A stretch of DNA of 64,000 nucleotides from Streptomyces phaeolivaceus (GTDB lineage: Bacteria > Actinomycetota > Actinomycetes > Streptomycetales > Streptomycetaceae), in NCBI RefSeq assembly GCF_009184865.1, contig NZ_CP045096.1:2232001-2296000 (forward strand). The letters are read 5' to 3'. The notes beneath the pieces were generated by a model. That model was not told the DNA's origin. It did no database searches and worked only from the letters and a program-made list of their open reading frames with translations. Shown here one piece after another: positions 15,950-23,788 of the stretch (position 1 is the stretch's first letter; each line of letters opens with the position of its first letter). The position numbers and the translations under genes were made by a program.

Positions 15950-18900
15950 TCAGCCGGCCAGGCAGGACGGGCCGAGCAGCACCTTCAGATCGCCGAACAG
16001 GGCCGGATCCGGCTTCACTCGGTGGCGGTCCAGGCGCAGCACGGTCGTCTTGGTCGGGCCCTGGAGCCTGATCCGGACCTCGCTGTCGCCCTTGTGGTGG
16101 GTGAGGATCTCACCGAGCCGGCTGACCATGGGCGGGGTGACGCGGGTGGCCGGGATGGTGAGGATCACCGGTGCGTTGGTGCCCGCGTGGGACAGGTCGG
16201 GGACCTGCATCTCCATCGCGACCAGGCGCGGCACCTCCTCGCGCTTGTCGAGGCGGCCCTTGACGAACACGACCGCGTCCTCGACGAGTTGGGTGGAGAC
16301 GAGCTGGTAGGTCGCCGGGAAGAACATGCACTCGATGGAACCGGCGAGGTCCTCCACCGTGGCGATGGCCCAGGCGTTGCCCTGCTTGGTCATCTTGCGC
16401 TGGAGGCCGGAGATGATGCCGCCGATGGTGACGACCGCGCCGTCCGCGTGCTCACCGCCGGTGAGCTGGGCGATGCCCGCGTCGGCCTTGTCGGAGAGCA
16501 CGTGCTCCAGGCCGAAGAGGGGGTGGTCGGAGACATAGAGTCCGAGCATCTCCCGCTCCTGGGCGAGGAGATAGGTCTTCTCCCACTCGTCGGTGGTGAA
16601 CTCGACGTCGAGTCCGAAGCCGGGCTCGTCGCTCTCCTCCTCGCCCATGCCGCCGAAGAGGTCGAACTGGCCCTCGGCCTCCTTGCGCTTGACCGCGACC
16701 ACGTTGTCGATCATCGAGTCGAAGTGCGCGGTGAGGCCCTTGCGGGTGTGCCCCATCGTGTCGAAGGCGCCCGCCTTGATCAGCGACTCCGTGGTGCGCT
16801 TGTTGCAGGCGACCGCCTCGACCTTGTCGAGGTAGTCGGGGAAGGAGGCGTACTTCCCCTTGGCCTTGCGGCTGCGGATGATCGACTCGACCACGTTCGT
16901 ACCGACGTTGCGCACGGCTTCGAGGCCGAAGAGGATCACGTCGTCGCCCTGGGCGGCGAAGTTGTGCTCGGACTCGTTGACGTTCGGCGGGAGCACCTTG
17001 ATGCGCATGCGCCGGCACTCGTTGAGGTAGACCGCCGACTTGTCCTTGTCGTCCTTGACCGAGGTGAGCAGCGCGGCCATGTACTCGGCCGGGTAGTTGG
17101 CCTTGAGATAGCCGGTCCAGTAGGAGACGAGTCCGTACGCGGCGGAGTGGGCCTTGTTGAAGGCGTAGCCCGCGAACGGGACCAGGACGTCCCACAGGGC
17201 CTGGATGGCCTCGTCGCTGTAGCCGTTCTTCCGGGCGCCCGCCTGGAAGAGGACGAAGTTCTTCGCCAGTTCGTCGGGCTTCTTCTTGCCCATCACGCGG
17301 CGGAGGATGTCGGCCTCGCCGAGGGAGTACCCGGCGATGATCTGGGCGGCCTTCTGCACCTGCTCCTGGTAGACGACCAGGCCGTAGGTGACCGCGAGAA
17401 CCTCTTCGAGCGGGCCCTCCAGCTCCTTGTGGATCGGGGTGATCTCCTGGCGCTTGTTCTTGCGCTCCGCGTAGTTGATGTGCGAGTTCATGCCCATCGG
17501 GCCGGGCCGGTAGAGGGCCGAGACGGCGGAGATGTCCTCGAAGTTGTCGGGCTGCATCTGGCGGAGCAGCGAGCGCATGGGGCCGCCGTCGAACTGGAAG
17601 ACGCCGAGGGTGTCACCGCGGCAGAGCAGTTCGAAGGTCTTGGGATCGTCCAGCGGGAGGGAGAGCATCTCCAGGTCGATGCCCTTGTTGGCCTTCACCA
17701 TCTTGATGGCGTCGTCCATGATCGTGAGGTTGCGCAGGCCGAGGAAGTCCATCTTCAGCAGGCCGAGCGACTCGCACTGCGGGTAGTCCCACTGTGTGAT
17801 CGTCACACCGTCGGTGTGCCGCACCCAGATCGGGGCGTGGTCGACGATGGGCTCGCTGGACATGATCACGCCGGCCGCGTGCACACCCATCTGCCGGACC
17901 AGGCCCTCGACGCCCTTGGCGGTGTCGATGACCTTCTTGACGTCCGCCTCGTTCTCGTACATCGACCGGATCTCGCCCGCCTCGCTGTAGCGCGGGTGGG
18001 AGGGGTCGGTGATGCCGTTCAGGTCGATGCCCTTGCCGAGGACGTCGGCGGGCATCGCCTTGGTGAGCCGGTCGCCCATCGCGTACGGGTAGCCCAGCAC
18101 GCGCGCGGAGTCCTTGATGGCGTTCTTCGCCTTGATCTTGCCGTAGGTGCCGATCATGGCGACCTTGTCGGCGCCGTACTTCTCCGTCACGTACCGGATC
18201 ACCTCGACGCGCCTGCGCTCGTCGAAGTCGATGTCGACATCGGGCATGGAGACGCGCTCGGGGTTGAGGAACCGCTCGAAGATCAGTCCGTGCGGGATCG
18301 GGTCGAGGTCGGTGATGCCCATGGCGTACGCGACGATCGAACCGGCGGCGGAACCGCGGCCGGGGCCGACGGCGATGCCCTGCTTCTTGGCCCACATGAT
18401 GAAGTCGGCGACGACGAGGAAGTACCCCGGGAACCCCATCTGGATGATGACGTCCATCTCGTACTCGGCCTGCTTCTGGCGGTCCTCGGGGACGTTGCCG
18501 TTGAAGCGGCGGTTCATGCCGAGGCGGACTTCCTCCTGGAACCAGGTGACCTCGGTGAAGCCCTCGGGGATGTCGAACTTCGGCATGAGGTTCCTGGCCT
18601 CGAACATGCCGGAGGTGTCGATCTGTTCGGCGACCAGCAGGGTGTTGGCGCAGCCCTCCTGCCAGGCGTCCGAGGAGTCGACGGCGTACATCTCGTCGGT
18701 GGACTTCAGGTAGTAGCCGGTGCCGTCGAACTTGAAGCGGTCCGGGTCGGAGAGGTTCTTGCCGGTCTGGATGCACAGCAGGGCGTCGTGGGCGGTCGCC
18801 TCGTGCGCGTACGTGTAGTGCGAGTCGTTCGTCACCAGCGGCGGGATGCCGAGCTTCTTGCCGACCCGGAGCAGGTCCTCGCGGACCCGGTGCTCGATGT

Positions 18901-19489
18901 CGATGCCGTGGTCCATCAGCTCCAGGAAGTAGCGGTCCTTGCCGAAGATGTCCTGGTACTCGGAGGCCGCCTTCACCGCCTCGTCGAACTGGCCGAGGCG
19001 CAGCCGGGTCTGCAGCTCGCCGGAGGGGCAGCCGGTGGAGGCGATGAGCCCCTCGGACCACTGGGAGATGGTCTCCTTGTCCATCCGGGGCCACTTCTGC
19101 AGCCAGCCCTCGGCGTACGCGTCCGAGGAGAGCTTGAAGAGGTTGTGCAGACCGGTTCTGTTCGCCGCCCAGATCGTCTTGTGCGTGTAACCACCCGAAC
19201 CGGACACGTCGTCCCGCTTCTGGTGCGGCTGGCCCCACTGGATCTTGCGCTTGTTGCGCCGGGACTCGGGGGCGACGTACGCCTCGATGCCGATGATCGG
19301 GGTGACGCCGGACTTCTTCGCGGTGTGGAAGAAGTCGTAGGCCCCGTGGAGGTTGCCGTGGTCGGACATGGCGATATGGGTCATGCCCATCTCGTTGCAC
19401 GCGTTGAACATGTCCTTGAGCCGCGCGGCACCGTCCAGCAGCGAGTACTGGGTGTGGACGTGCAGGTGCGTGAACGGCGGCTTTGACAC
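15950..19489 (-). CDS. dnaE: DNA polymerase III alpha subunit DnaE (replicative)
   Basis: This 1179-residue C-family polymerase is the chromosomal replicase. In order it shows: the N-terminal PHP domain (FTHLHVHTQYSLLDGAARLK, AMSDHGNLHGAYDF, IIGIEAYVAP); the palm with the catalytic aspartates in SMPDVDIDFDERRRVEVIRY at about residue 415; VGPGRGSAAGSIVAYAMGI; thumb/fingers motifs including FAGYAFNKAHSAAYGLVSYW; and a C-terminal OB fold (ITIGGIISGLQRKMTKQG) with a tail domain. The length matches actinobacterial DnaE1. The GTG start has GGAGG eight bases upstream. It is monocistronic and convergent with the small basic-protein gene. Confidence 0.98.
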   Translation of the reverse strand: MSKPPFTHLHVHTQYSLLDGAARLKDMFNACNEMGMTHIAMSDHGNLHGAYDFFHTAKKSGVTPIIGIEAYVAPESRRNKRKIQWGQPHQKRDDVSGSGGYTHKTIWAANRTGLHNLFKLSSDAYAEGWLQKWPRMDKETISQWSEGLIASTGCPSGELQTRLRLGQFDEAVKAASEYQDIFGKDRYFLELMDHGIDIEHRVREDLLRVGKKLGIPPLVTNDSHYTYAHEATAHDALLCIQTGKNLSDPDRFKFDGTGYYLKSTDEMYAVDSSDAWQEGCANTLLVAEQIDTSGMFEARNLMPKFDIPEGFTEVTWFQEEVRLGMNRRFNGNVPEDRQKQAEYEMDVIIQMGFPGYFLVVADFIMWAKKQGIAVGPGRGSAAGSIVAYAMGITDLDPIPHGLIFERFLNPERVSMPDVDIDFDERRRVEVIRYVTEKYGADKVAMIGTYGKIKAKNAIKDSARVLGYPYAMGDRLTKAMPADVLGKGIDLNGITDPSHPRYSEAGEIRSMYENEADVKKVIDTAKGVEGLVRQMGVHAAGVIMSSEPIVDHAPIWVRHTDGVTITQWDYPQCESLGLLKMDFLGLRNLTIMDDAIKMVKANKGIDLEMLSLPLDDPKTFELLCRGDTLGVFQFDGGPMRSLLRQMQPDNFEDISAVSALYRPGPMGMNSHINYAERKNKRQEITPIHKELEGPLEEVLAVTYGLVVYQEQVQKAAQIIAGYSLGEADILRRVMGKKKPDELAKNFVLFQAGARKNGYSDEAIQALWDVLVPFAGYAFNKAHSAAYGLVSYWTGYLKANYPAEYMAALLTSVKDDKDKSAVYLNECRRMRIKVLPPNVNESEHNFAAQGDDVILFGLEAVRNVGTNVVESIIRSRKAKGKYASFPDYLDKVEAVACNKRTTESLIKAGAFDTMGHTRKGLTAHFDSMIDNVVAVKRKEAEGQFDLFGGMGEEESDEPGFGLDVEFTTDEWEKTYLLAQEREMLGLYVSDHPLFGLEHVLSDKADAGIAQLTGGEHADGAVVTIGGIISGLQRKMTKQGNAWAIATVEDLAGSIECMFFPATYQLVSTQLVEDAVVFVKGRLDKREEVPRLVAMEMQVPDLSHAGTNAPVILTIPATRVTPPMVSRLGEILTHHKGDSEVRIRLQGPTKTTVLRLDRHRVKPDPALFGDLKVLLGPSCLAG

Positions 19490-19703
19490 GGCTTCGGCCT
19501 CCAGGGGTCACAGGGGAAACAGGCGTGAACGGCTTCCCCACGGGCTGCTGACAGTCTGGGGGGACAGCGTCGAAGTCTATGCCTCGGCACTGACACCGCG
19601 AGGGGTGTCCCCCGTACCTTCGGAGAGGAGTCGCGGGCACTCCCGCGCGCCCTCGCACGTTCAGAAGTCGACCCACCCGTGATCCACCAGGAGGCACCCA
19701 GCG

Positions 19704-21029
19704 ATGTCGGTCCCGCAGCTCAACGACGAGCGACGCGGCGAGGAGATCCTCGCCGTCTTCGACACCGCCTTCGGCCAGCTGCTGGCCGCCGACCCGGCCG
19801 CGTTCCGCGTGAAGTTCCGGAAGATGGCGGCCTCGGCCTTCGCGTTCTACCGGGGCACCGCGTGCCTGTTCTACAAGGACCTGGACGAGGAGAAGGCCGA
19901 GGGGCCCTACCTCGACGAGCGCACCTCGCGCGTGTGGATCCACGGCGATCTGCACGCGGAGAACTTCGGCACGTACATGGACTCCACGGGTCGCCTGATC
20001 TTCAATGTGAACGACTTCGACGAGGCGTACGTCGCCCCCTTCACCTGGGACCTGAAGCGCTTCGCGGCCTCGGTGGCGCTCATCGGGTACGCGAAGGCGC
20101 TGAGCGACGAGCAGATCACCGAGCTGGTGGAGACGTACGCGGCGGCCTACCGCGAGCGGATCCACGCCATAGCGACGGGCGCCAAGCTGGACGAGGTGCC
20201 TCCCTTCACCCTGGACACCGCGCAGGGCCCGCTGCTGGACGCGCTGCGTGACGCCCGCTCGCTCACCCGTTTCGGCCTCCTGGACTCGATGACGGAGATC
20301 CGCGACTTCGAGCGCCGCTTCGCGCCGGGCGGCGGCTCCATCGAGCTGGACGCGGCGACCCGGTACAAGGTGCTGGCCGCCTTCGACGGCTATCTGGAGA
20401 CGCTCCCGGAGTCGTCCCTCACCCGCCCGGACTCGTACCGGGTGAAGGACGTCGTGGGCCGCCGGGGCATCGGTATCGGCTCGGCGGGCCTGCCGTCGTA
20501 CAACATCCTGCTGGAGGGGCAGAGCGACGCCCTGGAGAACGATGTGGTGATCTACATCAAGCAGGCGCAGACCCCGGCAGTCTCCCGGCACATCACCGAC
20601 CAGCGGATCCGTGAGTACTTCGCGCACGAGGGCCACCGCACGGTGATCTCCCAGCGGGCGCTTCAGGCGCACGCGGACCCGTGGCTGGGCTGGACCGAGC
20701 TGGACGGCGCCGGGCAGCTGGTCGCCGAGGTGTCGCCGTACGCGGTGGACCTGGACTGGAGCGACATCGACGACCCGGAGGAGATCGCGGCGGTCGTCGC
20801 CGACCTCGGCCGGGCCACGGCCACCATGCACGCGGCGGCGGACGACCTGACCGGGCAGTCCCTGGTGCCGTTCTCCACGGAGCGCGCCATCGACGCGGCG
20901 ATCGCGGCCGACGAGGAGGGCTTCGCGCCGCTCCTGGTCGACTTCGCGCACGCGTACGGGGCACGCGCGCGTGCGGACCACCAGATCTTCGTGGACCTCT
21001 TCCGCAACGGCCGGATCCCCGGCCTGTAG
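19704..21029 (+). CDS. DUF2252 family protein (kinase-like fold)
   Basis: The 441-residue protein has the DUF2252 landmarks FRVKFRKMAASAFAFYRGTA, then VWIHGDLHAENFGTYMDSTG and FNVNDFDEAYVAPFTWDLKR. The H-G-D-L-H-x-E-N and N-D-F-D-E motifs resemble the catalytic and metal-binding loops of aminoglycoside-phosphotransferase-like kinases, so a phosphotransfer activity is plausible but unproven. A later block has VGRRGIGIGSAGLPSYNILL and VVIYIKQAQ. The ATG is preceded by AGGAGG at good spacing. It diverges from dnaE and stands alone; a short tandem repeat follows the stop. Confidence 0.85.
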   Translation: MSVPQLNDERRGEEILAVFDTAFGQLLAADPAAFRVKFRKMAASAFAFYRGTACLFYKDLDEEKAEGPYLDERTSRVWIHGDLHAENFGTYMDSTGRLIFNVNDFDEAYVAPFTWDLKRFAASVALIGYAKALSDEQITELVETYAAAYRERIHAIATGAKLDEVPPFTLDTAQGPLLDALRDARSLTRFGLLDSMTEIRDFERRFAPGGGSIELDAATRYKVLAAFDGYLETLPESSLTRPDSYRVKDVVGRRGIGIGSAGLPSYNILLEGQSDALENDVVIYIKQAQTPAVSRHITDQRIREYFAHEGHRTVISQRALQAHADPWLGWTELDGAGQLVAEVSPYAVDLDWSDIDDPEEIAAVVADLGRATATMHAAADDLTGQSLVPFSTERAIDAAIAADEEGFAPLLVDFAHAYGARARADHQIFVDLFRNGRIPGL

Positions 21030-21041
21030 GAAGCACGGCAC

Positions 21042-21094
21042 TGACGCAATGAGGCATTGACGCAATGAGGTAGTGAGGTAGTGAGGTAGTGAGG
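21042..21094. repeat. Short tandem repeats just downstream of the DUF2252 gene
   Basis: The 13-mer TGACGCAATGAGG occurs at 21042 and 21058, and is followed at once by three perfect head-to-tail copies of TAGTGAGG (21071-21094). It lies between the stop at 21029 and the ATG at 21161. It looks like a slippage-prone array; no function is evident. Confidence 0.8.
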
Positions 21095-21160
21095 CATCGA
21101 CCACTCACAGGGGCCGTTTAGCGGTCCCTTACGGGTGCACGTGGGAGACTCTCCAACGCC

Positions 21161-21847
21161 ATGGACATATCCGGGACCCACTTCAGAGCCGTACGCGCGG
21201 CGCTGTTCACGGCGGTCGTCGTGACGCTCAGCACCGCGTCGCACGTGCTGCTGTCCGGGGTCCCGCTCCCGTTCACCACCGTCGCCGCGATCGCCGCCGC
21301 CGTCTTCCTCGTCGCCTGGGCGCTGGCCGGCCGTGAGCGCGGCTTCGGGCGGATCGCCGGGGTGCTGATCCCGCTGGAGCTGGCCGCCGACACGGTCTTC
21401 ACCACGGGACAGCACGCCTGTTACGGCGAGGCGGGCGGCCCCGTGACGGGTCCGCTGCGCCAGTTCGGGCTGGACGTGCTGTGCGGCGGCGGCAGCGTCG
21501 GCGCACCGCTGGCGCGGGTCGCCGACGGCTCCGAGCGGGCGGGGGTGCTGCTCGCGGGCGCCGGTCCGGCCGCCGCCTGGCTGCTGCTCGCCGCGCACAT
21601 CGCCGTGGGCCTGCTGGCCGCCGCGTGGCTGCGGCGGGGCGAGCGGGCGCTGGCCCAGCTGCTGGACGCCGCGGTCGCCGCCGGCTTCCGGCCGCTGCTG
21701 ATCGCGGTCGCCGCGGTCATGGTGCGGCCCGCCCCGGCGGAGCAGCGGCCGAGGCGCACCTCGCACCGTACGGGCACCGCCCGCACCCTTCTCTTCGCCC
21801 ACTCCCTGGGACGGCGTGGACCGCCGTGCTCGGTCACCTTCGCGTGA
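21161..21847 (+). CDS. Five-helix integral membrane protein, function unknown
   Basis: The 228-residue product has about five membrane segments: AALFTAVVVTLSTASHVLLS, TVAAIAAAVFLVAWALAG, GRIAGVLIPLELAADTVF, AAAWLLLAAHIAVGLLAAAW and LDAAVAAGFRPLLIAVAAVM. A His in ASHVLL, a Gln-His pair in TTGQHACYG and a His in LAAHIAVG lie in or near the membrane and could bind a metal or haem; that is only a possibility. The C-terminus is basic. It is 80 bp upstream of the DsbA-like gene in the same direction, suggesting a shared role. Confidence 0.7.
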   Translation: MDISGTHFRAVRAALFTAVVVTLSTASHVLLSGVPLPFTTVAAIAAAVFLVAWALAGRERGFGRIAGVLIPLELAADTVFTTGQHACYGEAGGPVTGPLRQFGLDVLCGGGSVGAPLARVADGSERAGVLLAGAGPAAAWLLLAAHIAVGLLAAAWLRRGERALAQLLDAAVAAGFRPLLIAVAAVMVRPAPAEQRPRRTSHRTGTARTLLFAHSLGRRGPPCSVTFA

Positions 21848-21927
21848 CCGCCTTCTGAGCACGAGCACGTCCCCACCATCCAATTCCGCGCACCACGTGT
21901 GCGCGTCCTTCAGGGAGTTCACCCACC

Positions 21928-22728
21928 ATGAGCAAGCGGAACAGCAGCGCGGCGAAGTCGGCGGCCCGTGAGCGGCTGCGTCTGGAGCGCGAGCGGCAGG
22001 CCAAGCGCGCGAAGATCAGGCGGCAGGCGATCGTGGCGTCCTCGATCGTCGGGGTACTGGCGATAGCCGGCGGCATCGGCTACGCCGTCGTGCAGAACAA
22101 CAAGCCCACCAAGTGGGAGGAGGCCGCCGACGCCACGGTGGTCGCCCCGGCCAACACCTCGGGCAAGAACGGCACCACGGTGCTGATCGGCGACTCCAAG
22201 TCCAAAAACGTCATCCACCTGTTCGAGGACCCGCGCTGCCCGGCCTGCGCCAGCTTCGAGCAGACCGTCGGCGAGACGGTCAACAAGGGCATGGAGGACG
22301 GCGACTACAAGCTCTCCTTCACGCTCGGCACCTTCCTCGACGGCAATCTCACCGGCGAGGGCTCCAAGAACGCGCTGAGCGCGCTCGGCGCCGCCCTGGA
22401 CGTCAGCCCCGAGGCCTTCCTCGACTACAAGACCGCGCTGTACTCGACGAAGTACCACCCGTCGGAGTCCACGGACGAGTTCGCCAAGGACAGCTATCTG
22501 ATCAAGGTGGCGAACACGGTCGACGCGCTGAAGAACAACAAGAAGTTCCAGAACGCCGTCGAGAAGGGCACCTACGACGCCTGGGCGATGAAGATGAGCA
22601 AGTCCTTCGACGACGCCGAGGGTGTCGAGTCGACCCCGACCATCAAGATCAACGACAAGGCGATCACCAACCCGTCGTCGGTCGCGGACTGGGAGACGGC
22701 GCTCAAGGACGCGGGCGTCACCAAGTAG
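21928..22728 (+). CDS. Membrane-anchored DsbA/thioredoxin-like protein
   Basis: This 266-residue protein has a basic, Arg/Lys-rich cytoplasmic N-terminus and one membrane anchor at about residues 36-56 (AIVASSIVGVLAIAGGIGYA). A thioredoxin-fold domain outside the membrane follows. The redox centre reads HLFEDPRCPACASFEQTV, a CPAC motif that replaces the usual CPYC/CPHC. The cis-Pro loop is probably VESTPTIKINDKAI near the C-terminus. It belongs to the DsbA/thioredoxin_4 group common in actinobacteria and presumably forms or shuffles disulfides in secreted proteins. GGGAG precedes the ATG by ten bases. Confidence 0.88.
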   Translation: MSKRNSSAAKSAARERLRLERERQAKRAKIRRQAIVASSIVGVLAIAGGIGYAVVQNNKPTKWEEAADATVVAPANTSGKNGTTVLIGDSKSKNVIHLFEDPRCPACASFEQTVGETVNKGMEDGDYKLSFTLGTFLDGNLTGEGSKNALSALGAALDVSPEAFLDYKTALYSTKYHPSESTDEFAKDSYLIKVANTVDALKNNKKFQNAVEKGTYDAWAMKMSKSFDDAEGVESTPTIKINDKAITNPSSVADWETALKDAGVTK

Positions 22729-22763
22729 CCGGCGCGAAGCGGCGGTCACACGTCGCTTCGAGA

Positions 22764-22809
22764 ACGGGCGGGTGCCCCCGGAGGCCAGTTTTCCGAAACA
22801 CCCGCCCGT
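22764..22809. terminator. Terminator hairpin between the DsbA-like gene and the lipoprotein gene
   Basis: ACGGGCGGGTG (22764-22774) pairs with CACCCGCCCGT (22799-22809). The 24-nt interior can itself form a small CGGA/TCCG stem. It lies between convergent stops at 22728 and 22828. Confidence 0.7.
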
Positions 22810-22827
22810 CCGTCTGTCGGGGACGGG

Positions 22828-23469
22828 CTAGGGCGCGATGTACGGCTTGACACGTCCCCGGTAGTCCTCGGGCCGGACCTCGTTGTAGTACTTGTCGGCG
22901 TCCTCGCCGTCCGAGGTGAAGATGTAGACCGGGCACTCGTCGGACTCGGCCTCGCCGCTGTGGGTGTACTGCTCCTTGCCGGTGCGGGCCTCCACGACCC
23001 GCACCCGGTACGAGGTGTTGTACGTCTTGATCTTCAGCGGCTTGCCGTCGGCCTCCATGTCGCAGATCTTGCCGGTCGCGGTGGCCTTGGTGCGCTCGAC
23101 ACAGACGACCAGCTCCGCCTGCTCGGGCTTGTCCTCGTAGTCGAGGAACCAGCCCTTGGGGAAGTCGCCGTCGACCGGCACGCCGCTCGTCCAGCCGTCG
23201 CCGGTGCTGTTCATGAGCTGCGCCGGGTGCACGGTCTTCTTCGTCCGGTCGTAGGCCGGCAGCCCCGCGAAGCCGAGCCCGTCCGTGCAGACCCGCTCCA
23301 GGTCCTGGGTGGTCACCGGCACCTCCGGCTCGTCCGCCGCCTTCCCCGCCGCCCCGGCGGACGACGACCCGCCGTCGCTCCCGCTCCCGCTGGTTCCGGC
23401 GGATGACGAGCACCCGCACAGGACCACGCCCAGCACTCCGGCGGCGACCCATATCCGGGCACGCTGCAT
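22828..23469 (-). CDS. Predicted secreted lipoprotein of unknown function
   Basis: The 213-residue protein has a lipoprotein signal peptide, MQRARIWVAAGVLGVVLCGC, with a lipobox-like LCGC. A Ser/Gly/Ala-rich linker follows (SSSAGTSGSGSDGGSSSAG). The mature domain includes VCTDGLGFAGLPAYDRTKK, ELVVCVERT, KICDMEADG and DECPVYIFTS. Four spaced cysteines there could form two disulfides. The start was chosen at the ATG with GGGAGG eight bases upstream; the frame extends 19 codons further but without a signal-like opening. It diverges from the LAL regulator, which could control it; no function is recognised. Confidence 0.78.
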   Translation of the reverse strand: MQRARIWVAAGVLGVVLCGCSSSAGTSGSGSDGGSSSAGAAGKAADEPEVPVTTQDLERVCTDGLGFAGLPAYDRTKKTVHPAQLMNSTGDGWTSGVPVDGDFPKGWFLDYEDKPEQAELVVCVERTKATATGKICDMEADGKPLKIKTYNTSYRVRVVEARTGKEQYTHSGEAESDECPVYIFTSDGEDADKYYNEVRPEDYRGRVKPYIAP

Positions 23470-23788
23470 TGACGACCTCCCTGCCGAAAGAAAAAGAAGC
23501 AGGCAGGGCATGTCCCCCCGGTTCATGCCCTGGCCCCCCTGCCCTGCCGAAACAGAAGCGTGCCGGACTCCGGACCCCCGGGTATCGGGGAAGATCCCCC
23601 ATGTAGTTGTGCGGCCACTGTGAAACCGGGGGCTACCCTGTTACGCGCCTCGAAGGCGTATTCGAGGGGTACCCGGCGGGGGCGTCGTACGGGGGCGTAC
23701 GTCTCCCGCACGAGAGACGTACGGGAGACGTACGGGAGACGTACAGGGGTTGCCACGACCATCCCGACAGGGCGCAGGGGGCCTGGAG
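23470..23788. promoter_or_regulatory. Divergent intergenic region with a tandem/inverted 11-mer repeat array (23697-23744)
   Basis: This 319-bp stretch separates the lipoprotein gene from the LAL regulator and must hold both promoters. At 23697-23707 GTACGTCTCCC occurs once, and its reverse complement GGGAGACGTAC occurs twice in tandem at 23723-23744. A near-copy (AGAGACGTAC) lies immediately before. The spacing of 11 bp, one helical turn, suits an operator for a dimeric regulator. I could not identify convincing -10/-35 boxes. The rest of the region shows nothing else. Confidence 0.5.

Noticed and set aside
16022..19486. A 1154-codon open frame on the plus strand opposite dnaE
   Set aside because: It mirrors dnaE; GC-rich codon bias leaves the antisense frame open. 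The composition is Val/Gly/Arg/Asp-rich with no domain.
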